A stretch of DNA of 34,265 nucleotides. Source: an uncultured Aureispira sp. (GTDB lineage: Bacteria > Bacteroidota > Bacteroidia > Chitinophagales > Saprospiraceae). Both the position numbers and the translations under genes were made by a program. Within the stretch, counting starts at the first letter, position 1. Each line of letters opens with the position of its first letter. The notes under the pieces were generated by a model that had not been told where the DNA came from, searched no databases, and saw nothing but the letters and a program-made list of their open reading frames with translations. The stretch lies in the NCBI GenBank assembly GCA_902727865.1, contig CACVAQ010000008.1, positions 1 through 34,265 of the forward strand. The letters are read 5' to 3'. Positions 8,309 through 17,134 of the stretch are shown here, piece by piece.

Positions 8309-8523
8309 GTATTTTGTAAGAATTTTTTTGATTGAAAATATTGGGCTTGTCCTATGTATATCTAGTATAACGCTTTGACTATAAAGAGTCGTTGGTTATC
8401 TCCAATATTTTTGAGCATAATAAGAACATTAGTTTAAACTTGATTCTAAATTCCGACGCCTAGTAAATACAATAAGCAGTTAAAAATCAAGTCGTACGAA
8501 TCAAAAAGATTCTCTAAAGTATA

Positions 8524-9327
8524 TTATACATTTTCTTCTGTTGCTCCTAATAATTCTTCGTAGAATTCTAAGTATCGACTACTTAATTCTGCTTGGTAAG
8601 GAAGTAATGGCTCCGATATATTTTCAGCAGAAACATCTTCTAAACCAATAATGGTTCCTTCTGAGAATTTAGAAGCACCAACATTCAAGTCCAGTACTCC
8701 ATCGTTAAGATAGGCATCTACAACAGCGCTCAAGTTATTGGCATCCATTTTTGCTTTAAACGTAGGCGCAAATGATTGGTTTGCATCTGCTGCATGGTAG
8801 GCAGAATAAACTAGTTGTGCATTTTGAAAGATAGGCTCATTTTGGTAGGTAGTTTTTAACATTGCTGGTAATAAACTAGTCATCCAACCATGTGCATGTA
8901 CAATATCTGGAGCCCATCCAAACTTCTTAACAGTTTCGACTACTCCTCTACAGAAAAAGATAGTACGGTCTAAATTATCTTCAAAAAATTCATCCTTTTC
9001 ATCTTTAAACACCTGTTTGCGCTTAAAGAACTCCTCATTATCCAAGAAATACACTTGCATTCTTGTTCCTGGCAAAGAAGCTACTTTGATAATTAGAGGA
9101 TAATCGTCGTCATCTACATTAATATTCATCCCTGACAAACGAACTACCTCATGAAGGCGATGTCTTCTCTCATTGATAGTTCCAAATTTAGGCATCAAGA
9201 TTCGAACCTCTACGCCATTTTCTTGAATATACTGAGAGTACTCACGCACAATTTCAGATATTTGAGAAAGGATTGTGTAAGGTTTCATCTCTTGAGTTAC
9301 TATCAATATTCTTTTCTTATCAGCCAT
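8524..9327 (-). CDS. Short GT5 starch/glycogen-synthase-like protein
   Basis: A 267-residue protein matching only the N-terminal GT5 (starch synthase catalytic) half: an ILIVTQEMKPYT start, VRILMPKFGTINERRH, LDNEEFF and DIVHAHGWMTSLLP. Full GlgA is about 480 residues with a C-terminal GT1 half, which is absent, and the KTGGL ADP-glucose loop of GlgA is replaced by KPYTILSQ. It is therefore unlikely to be a complete glycogen synthase. This short form is a recurrent Bacteroidota gene placed between DUF4270 and a divergent panC, and this copy keeps that order. Nothing suggests recent truncation, since the frame ends cleanly in a polar tail. A TAAATTTGC sequence at 9400-9408 (minus) could be its -7 promoter box. 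Confidence 0.8.
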   Translation of the reverse strand: MADKKRILIVTQEMKPYTILSQISEIVREYSQYIQENGVEVRILMPKFGTINERRHRLHEVVRLSGMNINVDDDDYPLIIKVASLPGTRMQVYFLDNEEFFKRKQVFKDEKDEFFEDNLDRTIFFCRGVVETVKKFGWAPDIVHAHGWMTSLLPAMLKTTYQNEPIFQNAQLVYSAYHAADANQSFAPTFKAKMDANNLSAVVDAYLNDGVLDLNVGASKFSEGTIIGLEDVSAENISEPLLPYQAELSSRYLEFYEELLGATEENV

Positions 9328-9578
9328 AAAACTACTCGTTCTAAAAATTTAGTAAAAAAATCTTTCAAGAAAACACAAAAAGAAACTGTTTCTCGATTTG
9401 CAAATTTACGAAAAAAATACCAATTTGCCGTATTAAACTAGTTTCTTATAGTTTTATTAATTACTTTCCTCCGTTTTAGGACCTCCTAATCCTTTGTTTT
9501 GGAGTTAAAAAGCAACAAAAGCAGCATAATTCAATCCTATTTTTTTCAAATTGCATTCTATAATTTTTGCTTCTCTTT

Positions 9579-10430
9579 ATGTATATTTTCAAGACGGTTT
9601 CAGATTTACAACAGTACCTACATACACAAAAAAAACAGGCCAAGCGGATTGGCTTTGTTCCAACAATGGGAGCATTACACCGTGGTCATCTCAATTTAGT
9701 CGAAAGGGCTTTTGATGATTCTGATGTCGTAGTTTGTTCTATCTTTGTCAATCCAACTCAATTTGGAGAAGCAAATGATTTAGACAACTATCCTCGCCCA
9801 ATAGAAAGTGATATTCAAAAATTGGAACAATTGGGTTGTACGGTTTTATTTTTGCCTGCTGTTTCCGAAATGTATCCCAAAGATTTGGTTAGCCCTTCGG
9901 TTGATTTGAAGGGATTGGATAGCAGTATGGAAGGGGCACACCGGCCAGGCCATTTTGCGGGCGTAGTACAAGTTATCCTTCGATTCTTAGAGATTCTGCA
10001 ACCTGATTTTTTGTATATGGGGCAAAAAGATTACCAACAATTTGCAGTTATAAAATATGTTCTTCATCTTTTACAATTAAAGACCCAACTCGTTTGCGTT
10101 CCGATTGTCCGAGAAGAAGACGGTTTGGCGATGAGTTCTCGAAATATTCGATTGAGTCCAGCAGGCAGGCAAAGAGCCCGCTTGATTTCTCAGATGCTTT
10201 TTAAGGCAAAAGAATATGCTGCGACTAAGTCCTTAGAAGAAGTAAAAAAATACGCATTGACATTTCTTGATCAACACCAACTTGAGGTTGATTACTTTAC
10301 GATAATAGATGGAGACAGTCTCGAAAACATCGATTCTTTTGATAAAGCCACTACTGTTACGGCTTGTACCACTGTTCGAATAGATGGTGTTCGGTTATTG
10401 GACAATATAATCCTTAGAGAAAGTATCTAA
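9579..10430 (+). CDS. panC: Pantoate--beta-alanine ligase
   Basis: A 283-residue cytosolic enzyme that condenses pantoate and beta-alanine with ATP to give pantothenate, for CoA. It shows the adenylate-forming motifs TMGALHRGHLNLV, SIFVNPTQF, MGQKDYQQ and MSSRN (the KMSKS equivalent). I place the start at ATG 9579 (MYIFKTVSDLQ), which gives the usual N-terminus; the 12-nt longer frame would start at a TTG. It is divergent from the GT5 gene and only 4 nt ahead of the SNF2 gene, so the two should share a transcript. The companion panB lies 12 kb away, and panD is not seen in the window. Confidence 0.95.
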   Translation: MYIFKTVSDLQQYLHTQKKQAKRIGFVPTMGALHRGHLNLVERAFDDSDVVVCSIFVNPTQFGEANDLDNYPRPIESDIQKLEQLGCTVLFLPAVSEMYPKDLVSPSVDLKGLDSSMEGAHRPGHFAGVVQVILRFLEILQPDFLYMGQKDYQQFAVIKYVLHLLQLKTQLVCVPIVREEDGLAMSSRNIRLSPAGRQRARLISQMLFKAKEYAATKSLEEVKKYALTFLDQHQLEVDYFTIIDGDSLENIDSFDKATTVTACTTVRIDGVRLLDNIILRESI

Positions 10431-10434
10431 AACT

Positions 10435-13400
10435 ATGATGAGTAAGATCGAAGACATTCAGAAAAAATATCAAGCCCTTAATAATTTCCAAAAAGACTTG
10501 GTGAAATTGTTAGTGCTGGTCGATAGTCCAGAAAACAAAACCAAGATTTTGCAAGTCTGCTTAAAAGCTAAGCTAAAATCAGACAACAAGCAATCCTATA
10601 ATGTAATCAGCATAGGACAAAGTTTAGAATTTTTGAGGGGCATGCAATTGGTCAAAAAGAATTTAGACCAAAAATATCAAATACATCCTGATGTTTACCA
10701 CTTTGCGGTGCAACAAGCCATTGCGGACAAACGCCTCAAGGTGTTGCGCAAAACCGTTGTTGCCTTGTTTCCTGGCGTCAAACAGCCCTACCAAGCTTAT
10801 CGGTATCCGAATGAATTGATTCGAGATGCTTCCTTTGCCATGTACAACGACGATTATGCCACGTTTCAGTTGGCCGTCAAAACCTTGCAAAAAGACAGCT
10901 CTTTTTATATTGAATCGCTTTACAAGAAATTGTTCATCGAACGGTATGGCATCAACAATATTCCGAAGCTTTCTCCTGAATTTCAATTTGAGTTCTATAA
11001 ATCTCAATTGGGGCCTATGATTGTTGCGCTCAAGGATGTTAATGAGCCACTCAAAAACATTCAGAAAATCGCTTCGACGCTAAAAGGCAATGACTTAGAT
11101 TTAGTCCATCATTATCTTAGCTTGCACGCTTTGTTGAAGGGCGATTGGGCGATGGCACGAAAAATTTGGGAAGGCAAGGATTCTATCAATGCGCTCAAAT
11201 TTAAAGGCTGGTTGTATTTTGCACAAGGCTACAACATCAAAGCGTTAAATCGTTATGAAAAAGCACTAAAAGAATACCGAAAAAAAGAAAAATCAACCAA
11301 GGCTTATTTTGATGATTATCACGGTATTATTTTCATTTTAGCCTTGCTAAAGGATCATAATTCCAAACATATTCCAACGATTAAGAACTTCTTTAAAGAA
11401 GCTTTTTCGCACAACATTAGTAATGTATACCTTTATTTGGGCGCTATTGTTGAGAATTTACAAGATAATTCTACCAAAGCTAAAGATCTATTCGAGCAAG
11501 AACATTTGTATTATAACCTACATGGCTTGCTCTATATTTACGCTCAATATTGGACACAAAATTTTGCGCCTAATTGGGAAAATTACGCTTTAACATTGCA
11601 ACACAAAGCCATCAAGAATGGGTACTACTGGGTTGCGTATAATGTGGCGGCCTTAATGCAGCAAATCAGTACCAATAGAAAAGAATTTTACGCCACAAAG
11701 GTCGAAGAATTACAGGAGATCATTGGTGCGGTTCCATCTTTGATGGATGTCATTGGTTTGCAAGAAGATTGGGAGGTTGCCTTACAATCATTGGAAGCCT
11801 TGCATGGACACAATACCAGCACGCAAGCGCATCTACAAAGCCGATTAATTTGGTTGGTCGATTTTGAAAAAGATGTTATTCAACCTAAAATTCAACGCAT
11901 TAATAAAAATGGTAGTTGGTCCAAAGGGCGTAATGCGGGACTGGACAAACTTGTCGAAGGCTCTGTCCTAGAAGCGACTCCACACGATATGCGTGTGATC
12001 AATACGATTACAAAATCTTCAGGTTATTATAATAACAATACCTATGGATTTTATTCGCCTTCCAAAACCTTTATGACCTTAGTCGATCATCCACTCTTGT
12101 TTTTGTACAAATCGCCAGATGTAGCTTGCGAATTGCGTCAAGGCTTGGTGGAATTAGTGGTCAAAGAAACAACCGAAGGCTACTCTATTAGTCCTTCTAT
12201 CAATGTCAAACATGAAGGCGTTTACATTGTAAAAGAAACTCCTACTCGTTATCAGCTCATTCAAGTGAGTGAAAAACAAGTACAATTGGCTCAAGCAATT
12301 GGAGGGGATAGTTTGAACATTCCATTAAAGGGAAAAGAACAGTTGGAACGTACCTTGTCGGGCTTATCGACAATTATGCCTTTGCAATCTGATTTAGAAT
12401 TCCAAAACGATAACATTCCTTCGGTAGAACCTGATACTCGTCTTTATATCCATTTATTGCCTGTTGGCGAAGGGTTTGACGTTGAGTTCTATATCAAGCC
12501 ATTTCAAGTCTCTGCACCTTATTACAAACCTGGTAAGGGTTCTGCTCGTGTGGTGACTAAAATCGAAGCCATTCGCACGCAAACCAAACGAGATTTGGCA
12601 GCAGAAGTCAAAGCTTTGAACGATTTAATTGATGTGTGTCCAACCTTGGCTAACAATGCACCGACAGAAGATCATTTGTGGCAATTGGAAAACCCACACA
12701 GTTGTCTGAAGTTGTTACACGAAATAGAGCCTTTTAGAGCTGACAATTTAATTGTCATTGAATGGCCGAAGGGAGAGCAACTGAAAATCAAACAGCAAAT
12801 TGATTTTACCAATATTAAGCTTTCTATTAGTAAGGAAAATAATTGGTTTGGTATTTCTGGTACGGTTCAAGTGAACGAGCATTTAGTCTTGGATATGCGT
12901 CAGTTGCTCAATATGATGCAAGAACAACAGTCTGAATTTATTGAATTGGATGATGGGCAGTTTCTCGCCTTAAGTAAAGATTTACAGAATCGCCTAGATA
13001 GTATTTATAAATTCACAGATGACGAAGGAAAGATTCATCCTTTGGCAAGTTTTGCGTTTGAGAATTTAACCAATGAAATTGAAACCCTTGATGTGGACAA
13101 CAGTTGGTTTGAGCACATCAATCGCTTAAAAAGTGTGGAGCAAGAAACCTTTATTTTGCCTAAAACACTTCACGCAACCTTGAGATCGTATCAAGAAGAG
13201 GGCTTTCAATGGTTGACTAAATTAGCTGCTTGGGGCGTTGGAGCTTGTTTGGCGGATGATATGGGTTTGGGTAAAACGATTCAAGCTTTGGCTGCGATCT
13301 TATATCGTAGTGAAAAAGGGCCTAGTTTGGTGGTCGCTCCTGCTTCTGTTTGCCGAAATTGGATCAAAGAAATCATGAAATTTGGACCTAGCTTAAAGCC

Positions 13401-14553
13401 TATTTTATTTAGCGAAAGTGATCGAAAACATTGTATCGAAACCGCCTCTGGTAATGACGTCTTAATTACAACCTATGGCTTATTACAAACAGAAAGCGAA
13501 CTTTTTAGTACTCGTACTTTTGAAACAATTGTACTCGATGAAGCGCAAGCTATAAAGAACAGCAATGCCAAGCGTTCACAAGCTGCCATGAAATTAAAGG
13601 GTAACTTTAAGGTCATTACAACAGGAACGCCGATTGAAAATCACTTGGGAGAATTGTGGAATTTATTCCGCTTTATTAATCCTGGTTTATTGGGCACGCT
13701 CAAAGGCTTTAGGGATCGCTTTGCTATTCCGATTGAAAAAGACCGAGACATTCCAACACAAAAGCAATTACAACTACTCATCCGTCCATTTATATTAAGA
13801 CGACACAAAAAAGATGTGTTGACGGAGTTACCAGAAAAAACAGAAATTGTATTAAGTGTCGATTTGTCTACCGAAGAACAAGCCTTTTATGAAGCGCTGC
13901 GTAGAAATGCGGTCGAAAGCTTAGAAAAAGATACGCAACAACAAGCAGGAACCAAACACCTAAAAGTTTTGGCTCAAATCATGCGCTTGCGTCGCGCTTG
14001 TTGTAACCCTCAGTTGGTTGATCCAGATTCTTCCTTAAAGAGTTCTAAACTAAAATTGTTTGGAGAGATTGTAGAAGAACTGATTGCCAATGGGCACAAA
14101 GCTTTGGTCTTTAGTCAATTTGTTGGTCATTTGCAGTTGATTGAAAAGTATATCAAGGATAAAAATATTCGATACCAATATTTGGATGGTCAAACGCCTA
14201 CCAAGAAGCGACAAGAACGCATTGATGCGTTCCAAGCGGGCGAAGGGGAATTGTTCCTCATTAGTTTAAAAGCTGGTGGAACAGGGCTTAATCTGACAGC
14301 GGCCGATTATGTGATTCACATGGATCCGTGGTGGAATCCTGCGGTAGAAGATCAAGCCTCGGATAGAGCGCATCGTATTGGTCAAAAACGTCCTGTGACG
14401 GTTTATCGCTTGATTACAGAAAATACGATTGAAGAAAAAATTATCAAATTGCACGAAGATAAACGAGATTTAGCCGATTCTTTATTGGAAGGAACGGATG
14501 CTAGTTCTAAATTATCTGCTGCCGATTTATTGGATTTAATTAAAAATAATTAA
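10435..14553 (+). CDS. Large SNF2-family DEAD/DEAH ATPase
   Basis: A 1372-residue SNF2/Swi2 ATPase. The C-terminal 450 residues hold the motor: motif I ADDMGLGKT (from residue 940), motif II DEAQ (from 1035), motif III TTGTPIENHLGELWN, and the second RecA lobe with SLKAGGTGLNLTAADYV and DRAHRIGQ (His near 1313). These predict ATP-driven translocation on double-stranded DNA. The first 900 residues are unusual. Residues 15-110 look like a winged-helix fold; about 150-460 is helical and TPR-like (FKGWLYFAQGYNIKALNRYEKALK); about 480-900 is a mixed region that precedes the motor. No nuclease or methylase domain is seen. It follows panC by 4 nt. A role in transcription or DNA repair is more likely than defense, but neither is shown. 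Two tandem ATGs (10435, 10438) are possible starts. Confidence 0.9.
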   Translation: MMSKIEDIQKKYQALNNFQKDLVKLLVLVDSPENKTKILQVCLKAKLKSDNKQSYNVISIGQSLEFLRGMQLVKKNLDQKYQIHPDVYHFAVQQAIADKRLKVLRKTVVALFPGVKQPYQAYRYPNELIRDASFAMYNDDYATFQLAVKTLQKDSSFYIESLYKKLFIERYGINNIPKLSPEFQFEFYKSQLGPMIVALKDVNEPLKNIQKIASTLKGNDLDLVHHYLSLHALLKGDWAMARKIWEGKDSINALKFKGWLYFAQGYNIKALNRYEKALKEYRKKEKSTKAYFDDYHGIIFILALLKDHNSKHIPTIKNFFKEAFSHNISNVYLYLGAIVENLQDNSTKAKDLFEQEHLYYNLHGLLYIYAQYWTQNFAPNWENYALTLQHKAIKNGYYWVAYNVAALMQQISTNRKEFYATKVEELQEIIGAVPSLMDVIGLQEDWEVALQSLEALHGHNTSTQAHLQSRLIWLVDFEKDVIQPKIQRINKNGSWSKGRNAGLDKLVEGSVLEATPHDMRVINTITKSSGYYNNNTYGFYSPSKTFMTLVDHPLLFLYKSPDVACELRQGLVELVVKETTEGYSISPSINVKHEGVYIVKETPTRYQLIQVSEKQVQLAQAIGGDSLNIPLKGKEQLERTLSGLSTIMPLQSDLEFQNDNIPSVEPDTRLYIHLLPVGEGFDVEFYIKPFQVSAPYYKPGKGSARVVTKIEAIRTQTKRDLAAEVKALNDLIDVCPTLANNAPTEDHLWQLENPHSCLKLLHEIEPFRADNLIVIEWPKGEQLKIKQQIDFTNIKLSISKENNWFGISGTVQVNEHLVLDMRQLLNMMQEQQSEFIELDDGQFLALSKDLQNRLDSIYKFTDDEGKIHPLASFAFENLTNEIETLDVDNSWFEHINRLKSVEQETFILPKTLHATLRSYQEEGFQWLTKLAAWGVGACLADDMGLGKTIQALAAILYRSEKGPSLVVAPASVCRNWIKEIMKFGPSLKPILFSESDRKHCIETASGNDVLITTYGLLQTESELFSTRTFETIVLDEAQAIKNSNAKRSQAAMKLKGNFKVITTGTPIENHLGELWNLFRFINPGLLGTLKGFRDRFAIPIEKDRDIPTQKQLQLLIRPFILRRHKKDVLTELPEKTEIVLSVDLSTEEQAFYEALRRNAVESLEKDTQQQAGTKHLKVLAQIMRLRRACCNPQLVDPDSSLKSSKLKLFGEIVEELIANGHKALVFSQFVGHLQLIEKYIKDKNIRYQYLDGQTPTKKRQERIDAFQAGEGELFLISLKAGGTGLNLTAADYVIHMDPWWNPAVEDQASDRAHRIGQKRPVTVYRLITENTIEEKIIKLHEDKRDLADSLLEGTDASSKLSAADLLDLIKNN

Positions 14554-14874
14554 AAAAAGGTTTAGAAAAAACAATAAAGTTATAGACATAGTTTAAAACA
14601 AAAATTGTAAATTCGCCAATTGGGGCTGATCTTAAATCGTTTTAGAGAAACGCATTGTGTAGGACACGTAAGTTTCTTCCACGTACTATTTTGAATTGAA
14701 CACTATTCTGTAGAATCTAAAACAACCGCTCGTTGGAAACCACGAAATAGCAGCGTAACAAGCAACATAGCTAATTCCTATTCTATTACAATCGTGGATA
14801 CGAGCTGTCACAAAAGATATAGTCCTTCTTTTAATTATTTTATAGCATACATATTTAAAATTTTATTGAAAATT
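14554..14874. other. 321-nt intergenic region, SNF2 to ppa
   Basis: No ORF, tRNA or convincing hairpin was seen. It begins A-rich without a clear terminator and ends in an A/T-rich leader (14821-14874) that probably carries the ppa promoter, but no TTTG / TAnnTTTG pair with good spacing was found. A fragment at 14740-14760 (cacgaaatagcagcgtaac) resembles the CGWAGYG repeat found after mltG. Confidence 0.4.
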
Positions 14875-15582
14875 ATGGCTAACGATAAGCTTCACGATAT
14901 TTGGAATCAATTTGGAAAACGCTACAAGGCGCATCCTTGGCATGGGGTTAACATTGGAGCAGGGGCTCCTGAAGTAGTTCGCTGCTTTATTGAGGTAGTT
15001 CCTGGTGACCAAATGAAATATGAGATCTGTAAAGAAAGCGGTTATTTAATGATTGACCGTCCGAATAAATTTTCTAACAACATCCCTGTACCTTATGGTT
15101 TGATTCCTCGTACGTATTCTGCTGAAGCTATGGCAGAATTTTGTATGCAGCAAACAGGCAGAACGGGGATTACTGGCGATAGTGATCCATTAGACGTTTG
15201 TGTTTTGATGGACAGAGCCTTGACGCATGGTGATTTGTTGTTGGATGCGATCATTGTTGGTGGTTTTCGCATGATTGATGGCGGTGAAGCGGATGATAAG
15301 ATGATAGCTGTTCTTAAAGGCGATCATACTTATGGCGACATCAAAGACATCAAAGATTGTCCAGAGAAACTAATCAAACGCATCAAGCATTACTTCTTGA
15401 CCTATAAGGAAGATCCAGACAATAAGGAGAGTACAAAAGAGGTAGAAATTACCCATACTTATGGTCGAGAAGAAGCTTTAGAGGTTGTTCGTAGAAGCCA
15501 ACAAGATTATGAAACACACTTTGGTTCTTTGAATCAAGACCTTGCAAAAACTTTAGCTGAAGCGCTGAATGTAGATGCTTAA
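14875..15582 (+). CDS. ppa: Inorganic pyrophosphatase (family I)
   Basis: A 235-residue soluble pyrophosphatase that hydrolyses PPi to two phosphates and drives biosynthetic reactions forward. The signature DSDPLDV with its metal-binding aspartates is present, along with VPYGLIPRTY and KVDG-equivalent acidic blocks (GGEADDKMIAV) and the KDIKDCPEKLIKRIKHYFLTYK segment. I choose ATG 14875 (MANDKLHDIW); the longer frame from 14794 would add 27 residues without family similarity. It stands alone between two intergenic regions of more than 300 nt and is closed by a strong terminator, so it is probably monocistronic. Confidence 0.93.
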   Translation: MANDKLHDIWNQFGKRYKAHPWHGVNIGAGAPEVVRCFIEVVPGDQMKYEICKESGYLMIDRPNKFSNNIPVPYGLIPRTYSAEAMAEFCMQQTGRTGITGDSDPLDVCVLMDRALTHGDLLLDAIIVGGFRMIDGGEADDKMIAVLKGDHTYGDIKDIKDCPEKLIKRIKHYFLTYKEDPDNKESTKEVEITHTYGREEALEVVRRSQQDYETHFGSLNQDLAKTLAEALNVDA

Positions 15583-15609
15583 TGGTTAAATAAAAGTTAT
15601 TACAATATA

Positions 15610-15646
15610 AAAATGAGTTACTCTAATACCTAGAGTAACTCATTTT
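15610..15646 (+). terminator. Rho-independent terminator of ppa
   Basis: A 16-bp perfect stem (15610-15625 with 15631-15646), a 5-nt loop (atacc) and a run of Ts at the 3' side, 27 nt after the ppa stop. It is a textbook intrinsic terminator on the plus strand. Confidence 0.9.
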
Positions 15647-15893
15647 TTATGTACTATAAAGGCACTAAAGCAAAGAAATGGGGCAATGTAGGCTTCGATC
15701 AAGCCTCTTTAACAAAATAAATGGTCGTGGTCTTTGGCATAAATTTTTAACAAGGACTCCATAAGTCTTCTCACGAAACCTTTTGCTCTTTAGTTCTGCT
15801 ACTAGATCCATAAACAAAGTGAACTAAAAAGCTGCTGTAATAAGACCTAAAACCCAAAAACGTAAACACGATCAAGTAAAAAATAAACAGCCA
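15647..15893. other. Gap between the ppa terminator and the IMPase gene
   Basis: About 250 nt with no ORF worth naming and no clear hairpin. It presumably contains the promoter of the inositol-monophosphatase-family gene, but no convincing -33/-7 pair was found. Confidence 0.35.
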
Positions 15894-16688
15894 ATGAACT
15901 TAGAAAAAATATGCCAACAAACTTGTCAATTGAGCCTTGAAGTCGGGCAATTCTTAAAAGCAGAATTAGGGAAAGTCAAAGCGCAAGAAATTGAACATAA
16001 GCAATTAAATCACTTGGTCAGTTATGTAGACAAAACCGCAGAACAAAAACTAATCGAAGGCTTGAGGCGTTTTTTGCCTGACGCTGCCTTCTTGGCAGAA
16101 GAAGCAACGGTGGCGCATGAAAAAAAGGATTGGCAATGGATTATAGACCCCTTAGATGGCACGACTAACTTTTTGCATCAATTACCCTTCTTTTCAATTA
16201 GTATTGCCTTACAGCACAAAGAAGAGACCGTTCTAGGAGTGGTGCATGAGGTGAACAATCAAGAAACCTTTTACAGCTGGAAAGGGGCTGGGGCTGCTTT
16301 TTTGAATCAAAAGAAAATTAAGGTCAGCTCGACCAACAAGTTGGAAGATGCTTTGTTGGCAACGGGTTTTCCTTATTATGACTTTGAGCAAATGGATGCT
16401 TATTTAGCCATGATAAAACCCTTGATGCTCGGCACTAGAGGTTTGAGGCGTTTTGGGTCGGCCGCCTTAGATTTGGCTTATGTCGCTTGTGGGCGTTTTG
16501 ATGGTTATTTTGAGTACAGTTTATCTCCTTGGGATGTTGCGGGCGGTGCGTTTCTAGTACAACAAGCAGGCGGACTAGTTGGAGACTTTTCGGGAAAAAA
16601 TGACTTTATTCACGGTAGAGAAATTGTAGCAGGAAACCCTATCATTTACCAACATTTAGTTAAGGCTACCTTAAAAAATTTCAAATAA
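15894..16688 (+). CDS. Inositol monophosphatase family protein
   Basis: A 264-residue Mg-dependent phosphatase of the IMPase/SuhB/CysQ superfamily. Metal-binding motifs are all present: LAEEAT (the first Glu pair), WIIDPLDGTTNFLHQ (the DPLDGT core) and SPWDVAGGAFLVQQAGG (the second Asp). Length matches SuhB-type enzymes (about 265). The substrate cannot be settled from sequence: inositol-1-phosphate, 3'-phosphoadenosine phosphate or another small sugar phosphate are options. No operon partner is adjacent, with gaps on both sides larger than 300 nt. The start ATG is the first in frame and gives the normal N-terminus. Confidence 0.9.
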   Translation: MNLEKICQQTCQLSLEVGQFLKAELGKVKAQEIEHKQLNHLVSYVDKTAEQKLIEGLRRFLPDAAFLAEEATVAHEKKDWQWIIDPLDGTTNFLHQLPFFSISIALQHKEETVLGVVHEVNNQETFYSWKGAGAAFLNQKKIKVSSTNKLEDALLATGFPYYDFEQMDAYLAMIKPLMLGTRGLRRFGSAALDLAYVACGRFDGYFEYSLSPWDVAGGAFLVQQAGGLVGDFSGKNDFIHGREIVAGNPIIYQHLVKATLKNFK

Positions 16689-16728
16689 AGGCTTCTTATC
16701 TACTTCTCTTATAACAATATTTTAATTA

Positions 16729-16760
16729 TTTGTTAATTAAAAATTATTGCCTAATTTTTG
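16729..16760 (+). promoter_or_regulatory. Candidate Bacteroidota promoter (TTTG-N19-TAATTTTTG)
   Basis: TTTG at 16729-16732 is followed after exactly 19 nt by TAATTTTTG at 16752-16760. The Bacteroidota housekeeping consensus is TTTG at -33 and TAnnTTTG at -7, so the first box and spacing fit and the second has one extra base. It points into the 370-nt region before the polyprenyl synthase gene. Confidence 0.3.
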
Positions 16761-16900
16761 CGTTATAAGAATAGATAATTGAGGTTACAGATTTAACACC
16801 TCTTAGCTGTCTTTGCTTTTTAATAGCTTCTTGTCGTTCTTTAACAAATCGTATGCTAATCGTTTAAACCACTTTTTTTGTTAGACGGCATGCCTCGTAC

Positions 16901-16965
16901 CTTTTAAGTATAGAAGTTGTTTATTTTCTTTTTATAATAACCGAATACAACGTTCTACTTAAAAG
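16901..16965 (+). other. Bulged 18-bp stem-loop in the intergenic region
   Basis: The left arm 16901-16920 (cttttaag, ta bulge, tagaa, gttgt) pairs with 16947-16965 (acaac, g bulge, ttcta, cttaaaag), leaving a 26-nt A/T-rich loop. It has no U-tract, so it is not an obvious terminator. It may be part of a structured leader or a small palindromic element. Confidence 0.45.
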
Positions 16966-17134
16966 TATATCCCAATTCATAGCTGTTAACAGTTAGCCTA
17001 GGGGTTCCACTCCAGACGATTAGCTACGCTGCTACTACGTGGTTACTGCGTGAGAAGATTTGTCAAAGAACCCTTATTTTTAATAAAATTCAGTTACACA
17101 ACAAACAATTTATACACTAGTAATTCTTATACAA

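Larger units (their letters stand above)
16689..17134. other. 446-nt structured intergenic region before the polyprenyl synthase
   Basis: No coding frame was found. It has a candidate promoter near its left end (16729-16760), a bulged stem-loop (16901-16965), a short perfect palindrome ctgttaacag near 16983, and a patch at 17015-17050 that resembles the reverse complement of the CGWAGYG repeat. It could hold a long 5' leader or a small RNA upstream of the polyprenyl synthase. Confidence 0.4.

Noticed and set aside
8438-8492. 8-bp inverted repeat (acttgatt / aatcaagt) upstream of the DUF4270 gene
   Set aside because: Short stem with a 39-nt loop, expected by chance in A+T-rich DNA.
8524-9327. 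Truncated pseudogene of glycogen synthase
   Set aside because: The frame is clean and this short form with the same neighbours is recurrent in Bacteroidota.
10435-14553. SNF2 gene as part of a DISARM-like or other defense island
   Set aside because: Neighbours are panC and ppa; no methyltransferase, nuclease or phospholipase-type partner is nearby.
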